Shown here piece by piece: positions 5,690 through 11,392 of a DNA stretch of 11,392 nucleotides. Source of the stretch: an uncultured Lachnospiraceae bacterium (GTDB taxonomy: Bacteria; Bacillota_A; Clostridia; Lachnospirales; Lachnospiraceae). The DNA is taken from positions 1-11,392 of the forward strand of contig CADBQK010000305.1 in assembly GCA_902796775.1 (NCBI GenBank), written 5' to 3'. The notes under the pieces are model-generated. The model saw only the letters and a list, made by a program, of their open reading frames with translations. It was not told the origin of the DNA and did not search any database. A program made the translations under genes and the position numbers. Position 1 is the first letter of the stretch. Each line of letters opens with the position of its first letter.

Positions 5690-7279
5690 ATGGCTTATCA
5701 GGCATTATACCGGAAATGGCGTCCGGCGTCGTTTGATGATGTGCGTGGACAGGATCATATCGTCACCACTTTGAAAAACCAGCTTGCGATGAACCGGATC
5801 GGGCATGCATACCTGTTTTGCGGGACCAGAGGTACCGGCAAAACCTCCGTTGCCAAGATTTTTGCGAGAGCGGTGAATTGTGAGCATCCGACAGAGGCTG
5901 GTCCCTGCAATGAGTGTGAGATGTGCCGTGCCGTGAATGAGCAGCGATCCATGAATGTGATCGAAATTGATGCTGCATCAAATAATGGCGTAGATAATAT
6001 CCGTCAGATCCGGGAAGAAGTGGCTTTTTCTCCCCCGCGCGGCAGGTATAAAGTTTACATAATCGATGAGGTACACATGTTGTCGACCGGAGCCTTCAAT
6101 GCTTTGCTGAAGACTCTTGAGGAACCGCCATCATATGTTATCTTTATTCTGGCAACAACAGAGCCGCAGAGGATACCGGTGACGATCCTGTACCGATGCC
6201 AGCGGTATGATTTTCACCGGATTACTCCGCAGGTTATTGCCGGCAGACTAAAGGAGCTTTCAGACGCAGAAGGAATCGATGCGCAGGAAGAAGCGCTGGG
6301 ATATATTGCCCGGGCAGCAGACGGCTCTATGCGCGATGCGCTGAGCCTTCTGGATCAGTGCGTGTCTTTCTATATCGGCCAGACCCTGACCTACGAGAAT
6401 GTGCTGGATGTCCTGGGGGCTGTGGATACTTCTGTTTTTGGCAGGCTTGTGCGGAAACTATGTGAGGGAGATGCAGGAGGAACGCTTGGGATCATCGGAG
6501 AGGCCATTGCGCAGGGCAGGGACGTGATGCAGTTTGTTCAGGATCTGACCATGTATTTCCGGAATCTGATGATGGTCAAATGCGGGGACAGCTCACTGGC
6601 GGCAGCATATGTATCCCGGCAGCAGCTGGAAGCACTTGAGGAAGAGGCTCAGCTGGTGTCTTTGGACACTCTGATGCGCTATATTCGTATCTTTTCAGAG
6701 CTTTCCGGAAGCATGCGGTATTCCTCCCAGAAACGGATCCTGCTGGAGATGGCAGCTGTTAAGCTTTGCAGACCGGCTATGGAGGAGGACCGGGAGTCGC
6801 TCGTCCAGAGGATGGAGCAGCTGGAGAAGCGTTTTTCTGCGCTTAAGACGGCGGTGGAAAACGGAGCTGCCGCAGCTGTGACAGCGGGACCGGGTACCGG
6901 GGCCCGTGCAGGAGGAGTTTCCCGCAAAAAGGAGAAGCCGGCAGCGCCTAAAATGGCAGATACCCAGGAAGTAGCCAGGCTGATTTCCGAATGGGAAGCT
7001 CTGGAAAATGGTTTGCCAGCCCCGCTGCGGATCAATCTGCGCAGCATCAAGCTGACACCTGGCGAGGGGAATGAGGTAATCATGAGCTGCAGACCGGATT
7101 TTTCCTATACTTACTGGTCAAAGTCCGAGAATCTGGAGCAGCTTCGTAAGGCAGCCCAGGATTATATCGGAGCCCAGGTAGGCATTCGTGTACATCTGGA
7201 GGAGCCGGAGATGGAAGAGACATCCGATGATGACTTTTTTGCCGGACTGAATCTGGACGGGATCGATGTGGAGGAATAA
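5690..7279 (+). CDS. dnaX: DNA polymerase III subunit gamma/tau (clamp-loader ATPase)
   Basis: 529 residues from the ATG at 5690, which is preceded by AAAGGGGAGGTG; in-frame TTG at 5651 lacks such a site and would add 13 atypical residues. DnaX forms the ATP-driven core of the clamp loader that places the sliding clamp on primed DNA. Visible: N-terminal ALYRKWRP; Walker A GTRGTGKT (45-52); a zinc site with Cys64, Cys73, Cys76 and Cys79; Walker B IIDEVHML (Asp126, Glu127); LLKTLEEPP (139-147); ATTEP sensor 1 (155-159); the RCQRYDF Arg169 region; and GSMRDALSLLDQ sensor 2 (Arg215). A collar domain follows to about 365, then a coiled-coil-like stretch, an Ala/Gly/Lys linker (about 390-425) and a C-terminal tau-type domain ending in acidic residues. 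A possible -1 frameshift signal lies in the linker. It is first in a plus-strand run with ybaB and recR, the usual bacterial order. Confidence 0.95.
   Translation: MAYQALYRKWRPASFDDVRGQDHIVTTLKNQLAMNRIGHAYLFCGTRGTGKTSVAKIFARAVNCEHPTEAGPCNECEMCRAVNEQRSMNVIEIDAASNNGVDNIRQIREEVAFSPPRGRYKVYIIDEVHMLSTGAFNALLKTLEEPPSYVIFILATTEPQRIPVTILYRCQRYDFHRITPQVIAGRLKELSDAEGIDAQEEALGYIARAADGSMRDALSLLDQCVSFYIGQTLTYENVLDVLGAVDTSVFGRLVRKLCEGDAGGTLGIIGEAIAQGRDVMQFVQDLTMYFRNLMMVKCGDSSLAAAYVSRQQLEALEEEAQLVSLDTLMRYIRIFSELSGSMRYSSQKRILLEMAAVKLCRPAMEEDRESLVQRMEQLEKRFSALKTAVENGAAAAVTAGPGTGARAGGVSRKKEKPAAPKMADTQEVARLISEWEALENGLPAPLRINLRSIKLTPGEGNEVIMSCRPDFSYTYWSKSENLEQLRKAAQDYIGAQVGIRVHLEEPEMEETSDDDFFAGLNLDGIDVEE
6910..6951 (+). 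promoter_or_regulatory. Candidate programmed -1 frameshift signal inside dnaX
   Basis: AGGAGG (6910-6915) lies 9 bases upstream of C-AAA-AAG (6925-6931), read in frame as CGC AAA AAG. After a -1 slip the next codons are GGA GAA GCC GGC AGC GCC and then TAA (6949-6951). The short product would have about 420 residues. The E. coli dnaX signal has an internal Shine-Dalgarno 10 bases before A-AAA-AAG and gives the 431-residue gamma. Here the heptamer begins with C and only weak hairpins follow, so efficiency is uncertain. Confidence 0.4.
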
Positions 7280-7295
7280 AGCAGGCAGTAATAAC

Positions 7296-7320
7296 TGCAG
7301 ATATTCAGGAGATATCTGCA
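7296..7320 (+). other. Hairpin between dnaX and ybaB
   Basis: TGCAGATAT (7296-7304) and ATATCTGCA (7312-7320) form a perfect nine-pair stem with a seven-base loop in the 86-base gap. No T-run follows, so it should not stop transcription. It may be an mRNA processing or stability element that sets the ybaB-recR level apart from dnaX. Confidence 0.45.
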
Positions 7321-7365
7321 TTGTGATAGTTGTAGTAGCAATGTAAAAACAGGAGGAGCTTAAGG

Positions 7366-7707
7366 ATGGCAAAAAGAGGCGGTTTCCCCGGCGGGATGGG
7401 GAATATGAACAATTTGATGAAACAGGCACAGAGGATGCAGAGACAGATGGAAGAAGCGCAGAAGGAACTGGAGACCAGGGAGGTCAGCGCAAGTTCCGGC
7501 GGCGGAGCAGTGACCGCTACCGTTTCAGGTACAAAAGAGCTTCTTTCTGTAAAGATCGATCCGGATGCAGTGGATCCCGATGATGTGGAAATGCTGGAGG
7601 ATATGATTGTAGCTGCTGTGAATGAGGCTCTTCGGAAAATGGATGAGGAAGCAAGAGCGTCTCTGTCCAGGTTTACAGGCGGACTTCCCGGAGGTATGGG
7701 ATTCTAA
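7366..7707 (+). CDS. ybaB: YbaB/EbfC family nucleoid-associated protein
   Basis: 113 residues, the typical family length. YbaB/EbfC proteins are small dimers that bind DNA with pincer-like helices and sit with dnaX and recR in many bacteria, where they are linked to nucleoid structure and recombination. The sequence shows a Gly/Met-rich start, MNNLMKQAQRMQRQMEEAQ (a long amphipathic helix), the conserved Ser/Gly/Ala turn with GGGAVTATVSG, the strand LLSVKIDPDAVDPDD and a C-terminal helix with NEALRKMDEE. Both ends carry a Gly-Met-rich patch (GGFPGGMGN and GGLPGGMGF). AGGAGGAGC lies at ideal distance before the ATG at 7366. Its TAA overlaps the recR start codon by one base, so translation of the two is probably coupled. 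Confidence 0.93.
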   Translation: MAKRGGFPGGMGNMNNLMKQAQRMQRQMEEAQKELETREVSASSGGGAVTATVSGTKELLSVKIDPDAVDPDDVEMLEDMIVAAVNEALRKMDEEARASLSRFTGGLPGGMGF

Positions 7708-8303
7708 TGGATGCTTATACCAGCCGTATGACCAGGCTGATCGACCAGCTGTCTCTTCTTCCCGGTATCGGCCCCAAGACAGCTCAGAGACTGGCTTTCC
7801 ATATTCTCTCTATGCCGGAGGAGCATGTGGAGAATCTGTCGGATGCCATACGTGATGCCAAGAAAAATATCCGTATGTGCAGCTGCTGCGGGAACCTTTC
7901 CGATTCTGAGCTTTGTCCTATCTGTGCGGATCCTGCCAGAGATCACAAGACGATCATGGTAGTGGAGACGCCCAGGGACCTGGCAGCATATGAGCGGACG
8001 CGCAGATACACCGGTGTCTACCATGTGCTGCACGGGGCAATCGATCCGCAGAGAGGGATAGGACCGGCTGATATCCGGCTGAAGGAGCTGATGAGCCGGC
8101 TGCAGGGTGAGGTCGATGAGCTGATCATAGCGACAAACTCCACTCTCGAGGGTGAGACGACAGCGATGTATATCAGCAAGCTGGCGAAGCAGCCGGGGAT
8201 CAGAGTCAGTCGTATTGCCAGTGGTGTACCGGTAGGAGGAGATCTCGAGAATATCGATGAAGTTACTTTGCTGCGTGCACTGAATGGGCGTGTTGAGCTC
8301 TGA
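7707..8303 (+). CDS. recR: Recombination mediator RecR
   Basis: 198 residues, full family length. RecR forms a ring clamp on DNA and, with RecO and RecF, helps RecA load on single-stranded gaps for repair. Visible: a helix-hairpin-helix near LSLLPGIGPKTAQRLAFH (15-32); a four-cysteine zinc finger Cys58, Cys61, Cys70 and Cys73; a TOPRIM domain starting at IMVVETPRDL (83-92) with HGAIDP (109-114); and the C-terminal ATNSTLEGETTAMYI and GVPVGGDLE signatures. The ATG overlaps the ybaB stop (TAATG), with GGAGGT 11 bases upstream. The downstream gene follows after 54 bases with its own strong ribosome-binding site, so the transcript may continue into the envelope genes. Confidence 0.96.
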   Translation: MDAYTSRMTRLIDQLSLLPGIGPKTAQRLAFHILSMPEEHVENLSDAIRDAKKNIRMCSCCGNLSDSELCPICADPARDHKTIMVVETPRDLAAYERTRRYTGVYHVLHGAIDPQRGIGPADIRLKELMSRLQGEVDELIIATNSTLEGETTAMYISKLAKQPGIRVSRIASGVPVGGDLENIDEVTLLRALNGRVEL

Positions 8304-8357
8304 GACTTAAAGAAGTTTAAATAAAGAGGAAGGATTCGGCTGAAAGGAGGAGGCGGT

Positions 8358-9485
8358 ATGGCTGACGATAGCAGCAGTATAGGTTTGTCCAGCGGAGCGC
8401 GCAGGATGCTGATTGCCGGCCTTCTTATCTTGTTGGTCATTATTCTTTTTTCTGTGATCCGGAGCAGGAGCCTGTATACTTCCTTTGAAGTAAAGACTCA
8501 GATAGCCGGAGGGGGAGACTCTTCTGTCTGCTGTATGCTGCTTCCTTACGGGCTGGTTCGATACAGCAGCAATGGAGTCGCACTGACTGACAAAGAGGGG
8601 AGCCAGGTCTGGAATCAGACATATAGCCTGGATGAACCGGTCGCCTGTGCAGGTGAAATATGGTTTGCTGTAGGAGGCCGCGGCTCTAATAGTATTTTCG
8701 TTTTTGGAGAGATCGGACAATGCGGAAGGATTACAACAGATGCACCAATCCAGGATCTGCGCATTTCCGATCAGGGGGTTGTTGCAGCTCTTCTTTCTGA
8801 TAAAGACAGTAATTATATTGACCTGTATGACAAAGCCGGAAATCATCTGGCCAGCATCAAAGCCAGTATGACCGGGACAGGGTATCCGCAGGCTATGGAT
8901 ATCTCCCCTGACGGGAAAAGTCTGGCGGTCAGTTTCCTTAAAGTAGATACAGGGCGGCTGCAGACAAGAGCAGTATTGTATTCCTTCCATCAGCAGGAAG
9001 GGGAGCATGAAGTATACGCCGAGACGGTAGATGGTCTTTGCCCTAAAGTTGAGTTTTTGGCTAACACACAGGCCGGCTTTTTCTTTGAAAATGGGTGGAA
9101 AGTACTGGAAACCGGAGAAACGGCAGAGAAAGCAGCAGAGATGTCATTTCAGGACGAAATCTGCAGCGTTTTCACAGGAGACCAGAAACTGGGTTTCATC
9201 TTCAGAAATCAGGATGACTCCGGGCAGTACCGGGTAGAGATGTATGATGCACACGGACGTTTGTCTTCACAGTTCTTTTTTGATTTTGATTATACAAGAG
9301 TATTCTGCGGGAAAGACAGCTTGATTGTTTACAACGATACGCAGGCCCAGGCTTTCGCCTTCTCCGGACAGAAAAAACTGGATATCAGCTTTGATGAACC
9401 GGTTACCAGTATCATGCCTTCCTGGGAGCAGGGGCGATACTGGGTCGCAGGAGAGAGCAGCCTGAGTGAGATTAAGGTACAGTGA
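8358..9485 (+). CDS. Membrane-anchored DUF5711-like protein, beta-propeller-like, function unknown
   Basis: 375 residues; ATG at 8358 follows AAAGGAGG at ideal spacing. A short Ser/Arg-rich N-terminus precedes one hydrophobic helix at about 17-34 (MLIAGLLILLVIILFSVI), followed by basic SRS, so the rest should lie outside the membrane. The remainder is made of repeated short beta-strand segments with turns such as SSNGVALTD, DKAGNHLAS, MDISPDGKSLAVSF and MYDAHGRLSSQF; the SPDGKSLA motif is typical of WD40/YVTN-type propeller blades. I recognise it as resembling DUF5711 proteins found next to recR and cvpA in Lachnospiraceae. No catalytic motif is seen. Only 19 bases separate it from the CvpA-like gene, so the two products may act together. 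A sensor or scaffold role is inference. Confidence 0.75.
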   Translation: MADDSSSIGLSSGARRMLIAGLLILLVIILFSVIRSRSLYTSFEVKTQIAGGGDSSVCCMLLPYGLVRYSSNGVALTDKEGSQVWNQTYSLDEPVACAGEIWFAVGGRGSNSIFVFGEIGQCGRITTDAPIQDLRISDQGVVAALLSDKDSNYIDLYDKAGNHLASIKASMTGTGYPQAMDISPDGKSLAVSFLKVDTGRLQTRAVLYSFHQQEGEHEVYAETVDGLCPKVEFLANTQAGFFFENGWKVLETGETAEKAAEMSFQDEICSVFTGDQKLGFIFRNQDDSGQYRVEMYDAHGRLSSQFFFDFDYTRVFCGKDSLIVYNDTQAQAFAFSGQKKLDISFDEPVTSIMPSWEQGRYWVAGESSLSEIKVQ

Positions 9486-9504
9486 GAGAAAGGAGGAATC
9501 AGCT

Positions 9505-10203
9505 ATGAATGTGATATCCTGGATTGCAGTGATTATTCTGCTGCTCAGCATATTAAACGGATTCCGGCTGGGACTGGTGAATGCGGTATTTTCCACTTTT
9601 TCTTTTATTATTGCCATTATGCTGGCAGCAGCTGTTTCGCCGAAGGTGAATGCAAAGCTGATGGATTCTGCATATTACCGGATCGTTTACAGCGGGGTAG
9701 AGTCCACACTCTCCACGATCAGTCCTGCAGATGAAGCTGCAGCACAGGCGGGAGAGGAACAGAATCTTCTGATCGAGAGTCTTCCGCTTCCGGAATATGC
9801 GAAACAGTCCCTGGAAAAAAATAATAATATCAACATTTATGAGGCTCTGGGAGTGGACGCTTTTCATAGTTATCTGGGAGCCTATATTACAAGGATGATC
9901 GTGAACGGGACAGGATTTATCCTGGTGTTTTTTGCGGTGTTTATACTGCTTAAACTCCTGGCACTGGCCCTGGATCTGGCCAGCAGGCTGCCGGTTATTG
10001 GGGCGCTGAACCGGATCGGAGGCGTTTTTTTCGGTCTGATCAATGGAATCTTTATCCTTTGGGTCATCTGCAGCGTTGCCACACTTCTTGGCGGAACAGA
10101 GCTGGCCCAGTATATTTACAAAGGACTGAATGCCAGCAAATTCCTTTCTGTATTTTACAACCATAATATTCTGCTGCGTTTCCTGTCCGGAATAAGGGGA
10201 TAG
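9505..10203 (+). CDS. CvpA family membrane protein
   Basis: 232 residues from the ATG at 9505, preceded by AAAGGAGG; an in-frame ATG at 9466 lies inside the previous gene, lacks a site and adds charged residues before the first helix. CvpA proteins are small polytopic membrane proteins, linked in E. coli to colicin V production and envelope stress tolerance, without a defined biochemical activity. Four membrane segments are apparent: about 3-19, 27-46, 134-157 and 171-194. The second pair contains the family-like LPVIGALNRIGGVFFGLINGIF. A loop of nearly 90 residues (about 47-133) between segments 2 and 3 is longer than in minimal CvpA proteins and includes an acidic stretch and an Asn-rich patch. 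It lies 19 bases after the DUF5711-like gene and 2 bases before the next gene. Confidence 0.82.
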   Translation: MNVISWIAVIILLLSILNGFRLGLVNAVFSTFSFIIAIMLAAAVSPKVNAKLMDSAYYRIVYSGVESTLSTISPADEAAAQAGEEQNLLIESLPLPEYAKQSLEKNNNINIYEALGVDAFHSYLGAYITRMIVNGTGFILVFFAVFILLKLLALALDLASRLPVIGALNRIGGVFFGLINGIFILWVICSVATLLGGTELAQYIYKGLNASKFLSVFYNHNILLRFLSGIRG

Positions 10204-10205
10204 CT

Positions 10206-11255
10206 ATGAATGATAAGAAACATACGACCCGGGTCCGGCTGCTGCACAAGGCAGCAGCCGGACTGATTTTGTTTATCGCAGTACTGCTGGCGGGTGTTTT
10301 TACTTTCTGCTCCCGGGCAGAGGCAGCTTGGCAGCTGCAGGCACAGGTCAGGACTGTGAAGCTGAAAGTCTCTTCCGTAAAAAAGCATGGGAAGAAGATT
10401 GACTGGCATCAGTTTCTGCCCCGGAAATACCGGGCATCCTATCATGTTCTGCAGGGTGTAGAAACAGATGGCAAATACATATATCTGAATTTCTGGAATC
10501 AGAAGCAGGACAAGTGCGTCATGGTAAAGGTGAATGCAAAATCCCGTAAGAGAACAAGGGTCTCTGCACCTTTGCGGCTTTATCATGGGAATGACATTGC
10601 CTACAATCCATCAAGCAAGCTGCTGTATGTAGTCTATTCGGACCGCAAACCATTTCAGGTTACGATCGTAGACAGAAAAACGCTGACCATCCGCGGGTAC
10701 AGGACAGTCCGGATTCCGGCAAGTCTGGAAGGGGTGGAAAATGCACGGCCGTCAGCAAATGCAGGTGGCGCAGTTGTTTCAGGAAACAACCAGATTATAA
10801 CAGGTGTTACCGGATCGGGAAGATCGACAAACGTTGATGAGATGATTGGAAATACTTTGCGAAGCATCACAGGACTGGTAGGGATTACCTACAATGCCAA
10901 TAATCATCGCTTTGCAATGCGTGTAGCCGGGAAAAATGATTTTATTATTTTAAATGAGGCTCTTATCCCGCTGCGTTATGTTGCTGTAACGAAGACACCG
11001 TCATTGCGTAAACAGAGCATGGACAGTGATAACAAATATGTATATATCTGTATGGATAAAGCAGGATCCTATAACCTGATCATGGCCTATGACTGGGAAG
11101 GTAATTTTGTAAAAAAATTCCGGGTACCGCTTGCCTACGAGATAGAAGGGGTGTTTCATATAGGAAAAAGCTTCTATGCAGCCTTTTATAATACCCATGG
11201 TCCATCCAGTTTCGTATATAAAATGAAGGAATTCAAGAAGCATCTAACAAAGTAA
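10206..11255 (+). CDS. Secreted protein of beta-propeller-like character, function unknown
   Basis: 349 residues. The ATG at 10206 is two bases after the previous stop and follows AAGGGGA, so it is co-translated with the CvpA-like gene. A clear signal peptide is present: basic start (NDKKHTTRVRLLHK), hydrophobic core at about 18-34, and a likely cleavage after AEA at residues 38-40. The mature part begins with a Lys-rich strip (KLKVSSVKKHGKK) and then alternates beta-strands and turns: GVETDGKYIYLNFW, GNDIAYNPSSKLLYVVYSD, VTIVDRKTLTIRG, GITYNANNHRFAMRV, SMDSDNKYVYICMD and MAYDWEGNFVKKFRV. The repeated xxDGKYIYL/DNKYVYI pattern fits propeller blades. No catalytic motif, cell-wall anchor or SLH domain is seen. 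I cannot name a family. The position suggests a partner of the two membrane proteins upstream. Confidence 0.7.
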   Translation: MNDKKHTTRVRLLHKAAAGLILFIAVLLAGVFTFCSRAEAAWQLQAQVRTVKLKVSSVKKHGKKIDWHQFLPRKYRASYHVLQGVETDGKYIYLNFWNQKQDKCVMVKVNAKSRKRTRVSAPLRLYHGNDIAYNPSSKLLYVVYSDRKPFQVTIVDRKTLTIRGYRTVRIPASLEGVENARPSANAGGAVVSGNNQIITGVTGSGRSTNVDEMIGNTLRSITGLVGITYNANNHRFAMRVAGKNDFIILNEALIPLRYVAVTKTPSLRKQSMDSDNKYVYICMDKAGSYNLIMAYDWEGNFVKKFRVPLAYEIEGVFHIGKSFYAAFYNTHGPSSFVYKMKEFKKHLTK

Positions 11256-11304
11256 AAAAATTTTTAAATTTCTGCTTGACATCCATATTACACAGTGGTA
11301 TTAT
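11254..11304 (+). promoter_or_regulatory. Strong rRNA operon promoter with UP element
   Basis: TTGACA (11276-11281), exactly 17 bases, TATTAT (11299-11304), with an A-tract/T-tract/AAATTT stretch (11254-11270) just upstream like an UP element for the RNA polymerase alpha subunit. Transcription should start near 11311. The A/T tract begins within the stop codon of the preceding gene. Confidence 0.85.
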
Positions 11305-11338
11305 GGACAAGCTGACCCGCAAGAGGCCGGCAAAAATA

Positions 11339-11352
11339 GTTCTTTGACAACT
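11339..11352 (+). promoter_or_regulatory. boxA antitermination site of a ribosomal RNA leader
   Basis: GTTCTTTGACAACT closely follows the Gram-positive rRNA boxA (TGCTCTTTGAAAACT type), which binds NusB-NusE for antitermination. It lies about 30 bases past the expected transcription start. Together with the promoter it predicts a 16S rRNA gene just outside the right edge. The TTGACA-like string here is part of boxA, not a second promoter. Confidence 0.75.
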
Positions 11353-11392
11353 GAATAACAGTACGATCCCGAAAGTTCAATAGAGAACAAAA

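Noticed and set aside
5497..5691. 64-codon minus-strand ORF overlapping the dnaX leader
   Set aside because: It begins opposite the dnaX start, has no ribosome-binding site, runs over the dnaX promoter and repeats, and has low-complexity composition; probably an antisense shadow.
8307..9008. 233-codon minus-strand ORF opposite the DUF5711-like gene
   Set aside because: Cys-, Ser- and Pro-rich shadow without a ribosome-binding site; the plus-strand gene has the signal, membrane helix and blade motifs.
9466..9504. Upstream ATG for the CvpA-like gene
   Set aside because: It lies within the previous gene, lacks a ribosome-binding site and adds charged residues before the first membrane helix.

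Overview
The window reads as chromosomal core DNA from an anaerobic Gram-positive bacterium, most likely class Clostridia and probably family Lachnospiraceae. Three things point there: the dnaX-ybaB-recR block is followed by a DUF5711-type protein and a CvpA-type membrane protein; a type IIA topoisomerase pair of Gram-positive character sits next to it; and ribosome-binding sites are strong AGGAGG sites. No phage, transposon, tRNA, CRISPR or defence gene is visible.

Left part (1-5104). The window opens inside thiW (+), the membrane S-component of a thiamine-precursor ECF transporter, which ends in a good intrinsic terminator. Convergent to it are two minus-strand genes read right to left. parE (GTG start at 5104) encodes the ATPase/TOPRIM subunit and parC (ATG at 2976) the DNA-cleaving subunit of a second type IIA topoisomerase (topoisomerase IV-like). 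They are about 190 bp apart.

Middle (5105-5689). This 585-bp gap lies between divergent parE and dnaX. It holds likely promoters for both genes, a run of degenerate GATT-type repeats about 25 bp apart, a folded stretch ending in eight T, a short coding-like minus-strand segment with an A8 run, and a dnaX leader with hairpins and an exact 18-bp direct repeat. It is the least explained part of the window.

Right part (5690-11392). A plus-strand gene run follows: dnaX (clamp loader), ybaB (nucleoid-associated protein), recR (recombination mediator, overlapping ybaB by 1 nt), a membrane-anchored DUF5711-like protein, a CvpA-family membrane protein and a secreted protein of repeated beta-strand character. 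The last three are tightly packed and probably work at the cell envelope. The final 140 bases carry a textbook rRNA promoter (A/T UP element, TTGACA-17-TATTAT) and a boxA leader, so a 16S rRNA gene should begin just beyond the edge.

Most notable: dnaX carries an AGGAGG sequence 9 nt upstream of a C-AAA-AAG heptamer, and a -1 shift there reaches a stop after six codons. This gives a predicted ~420-residue short product, an arrangement much like the E. coli tau/gamma frameshift. All function calls are by recognition of motifs in the translated sequence; no database search was run.
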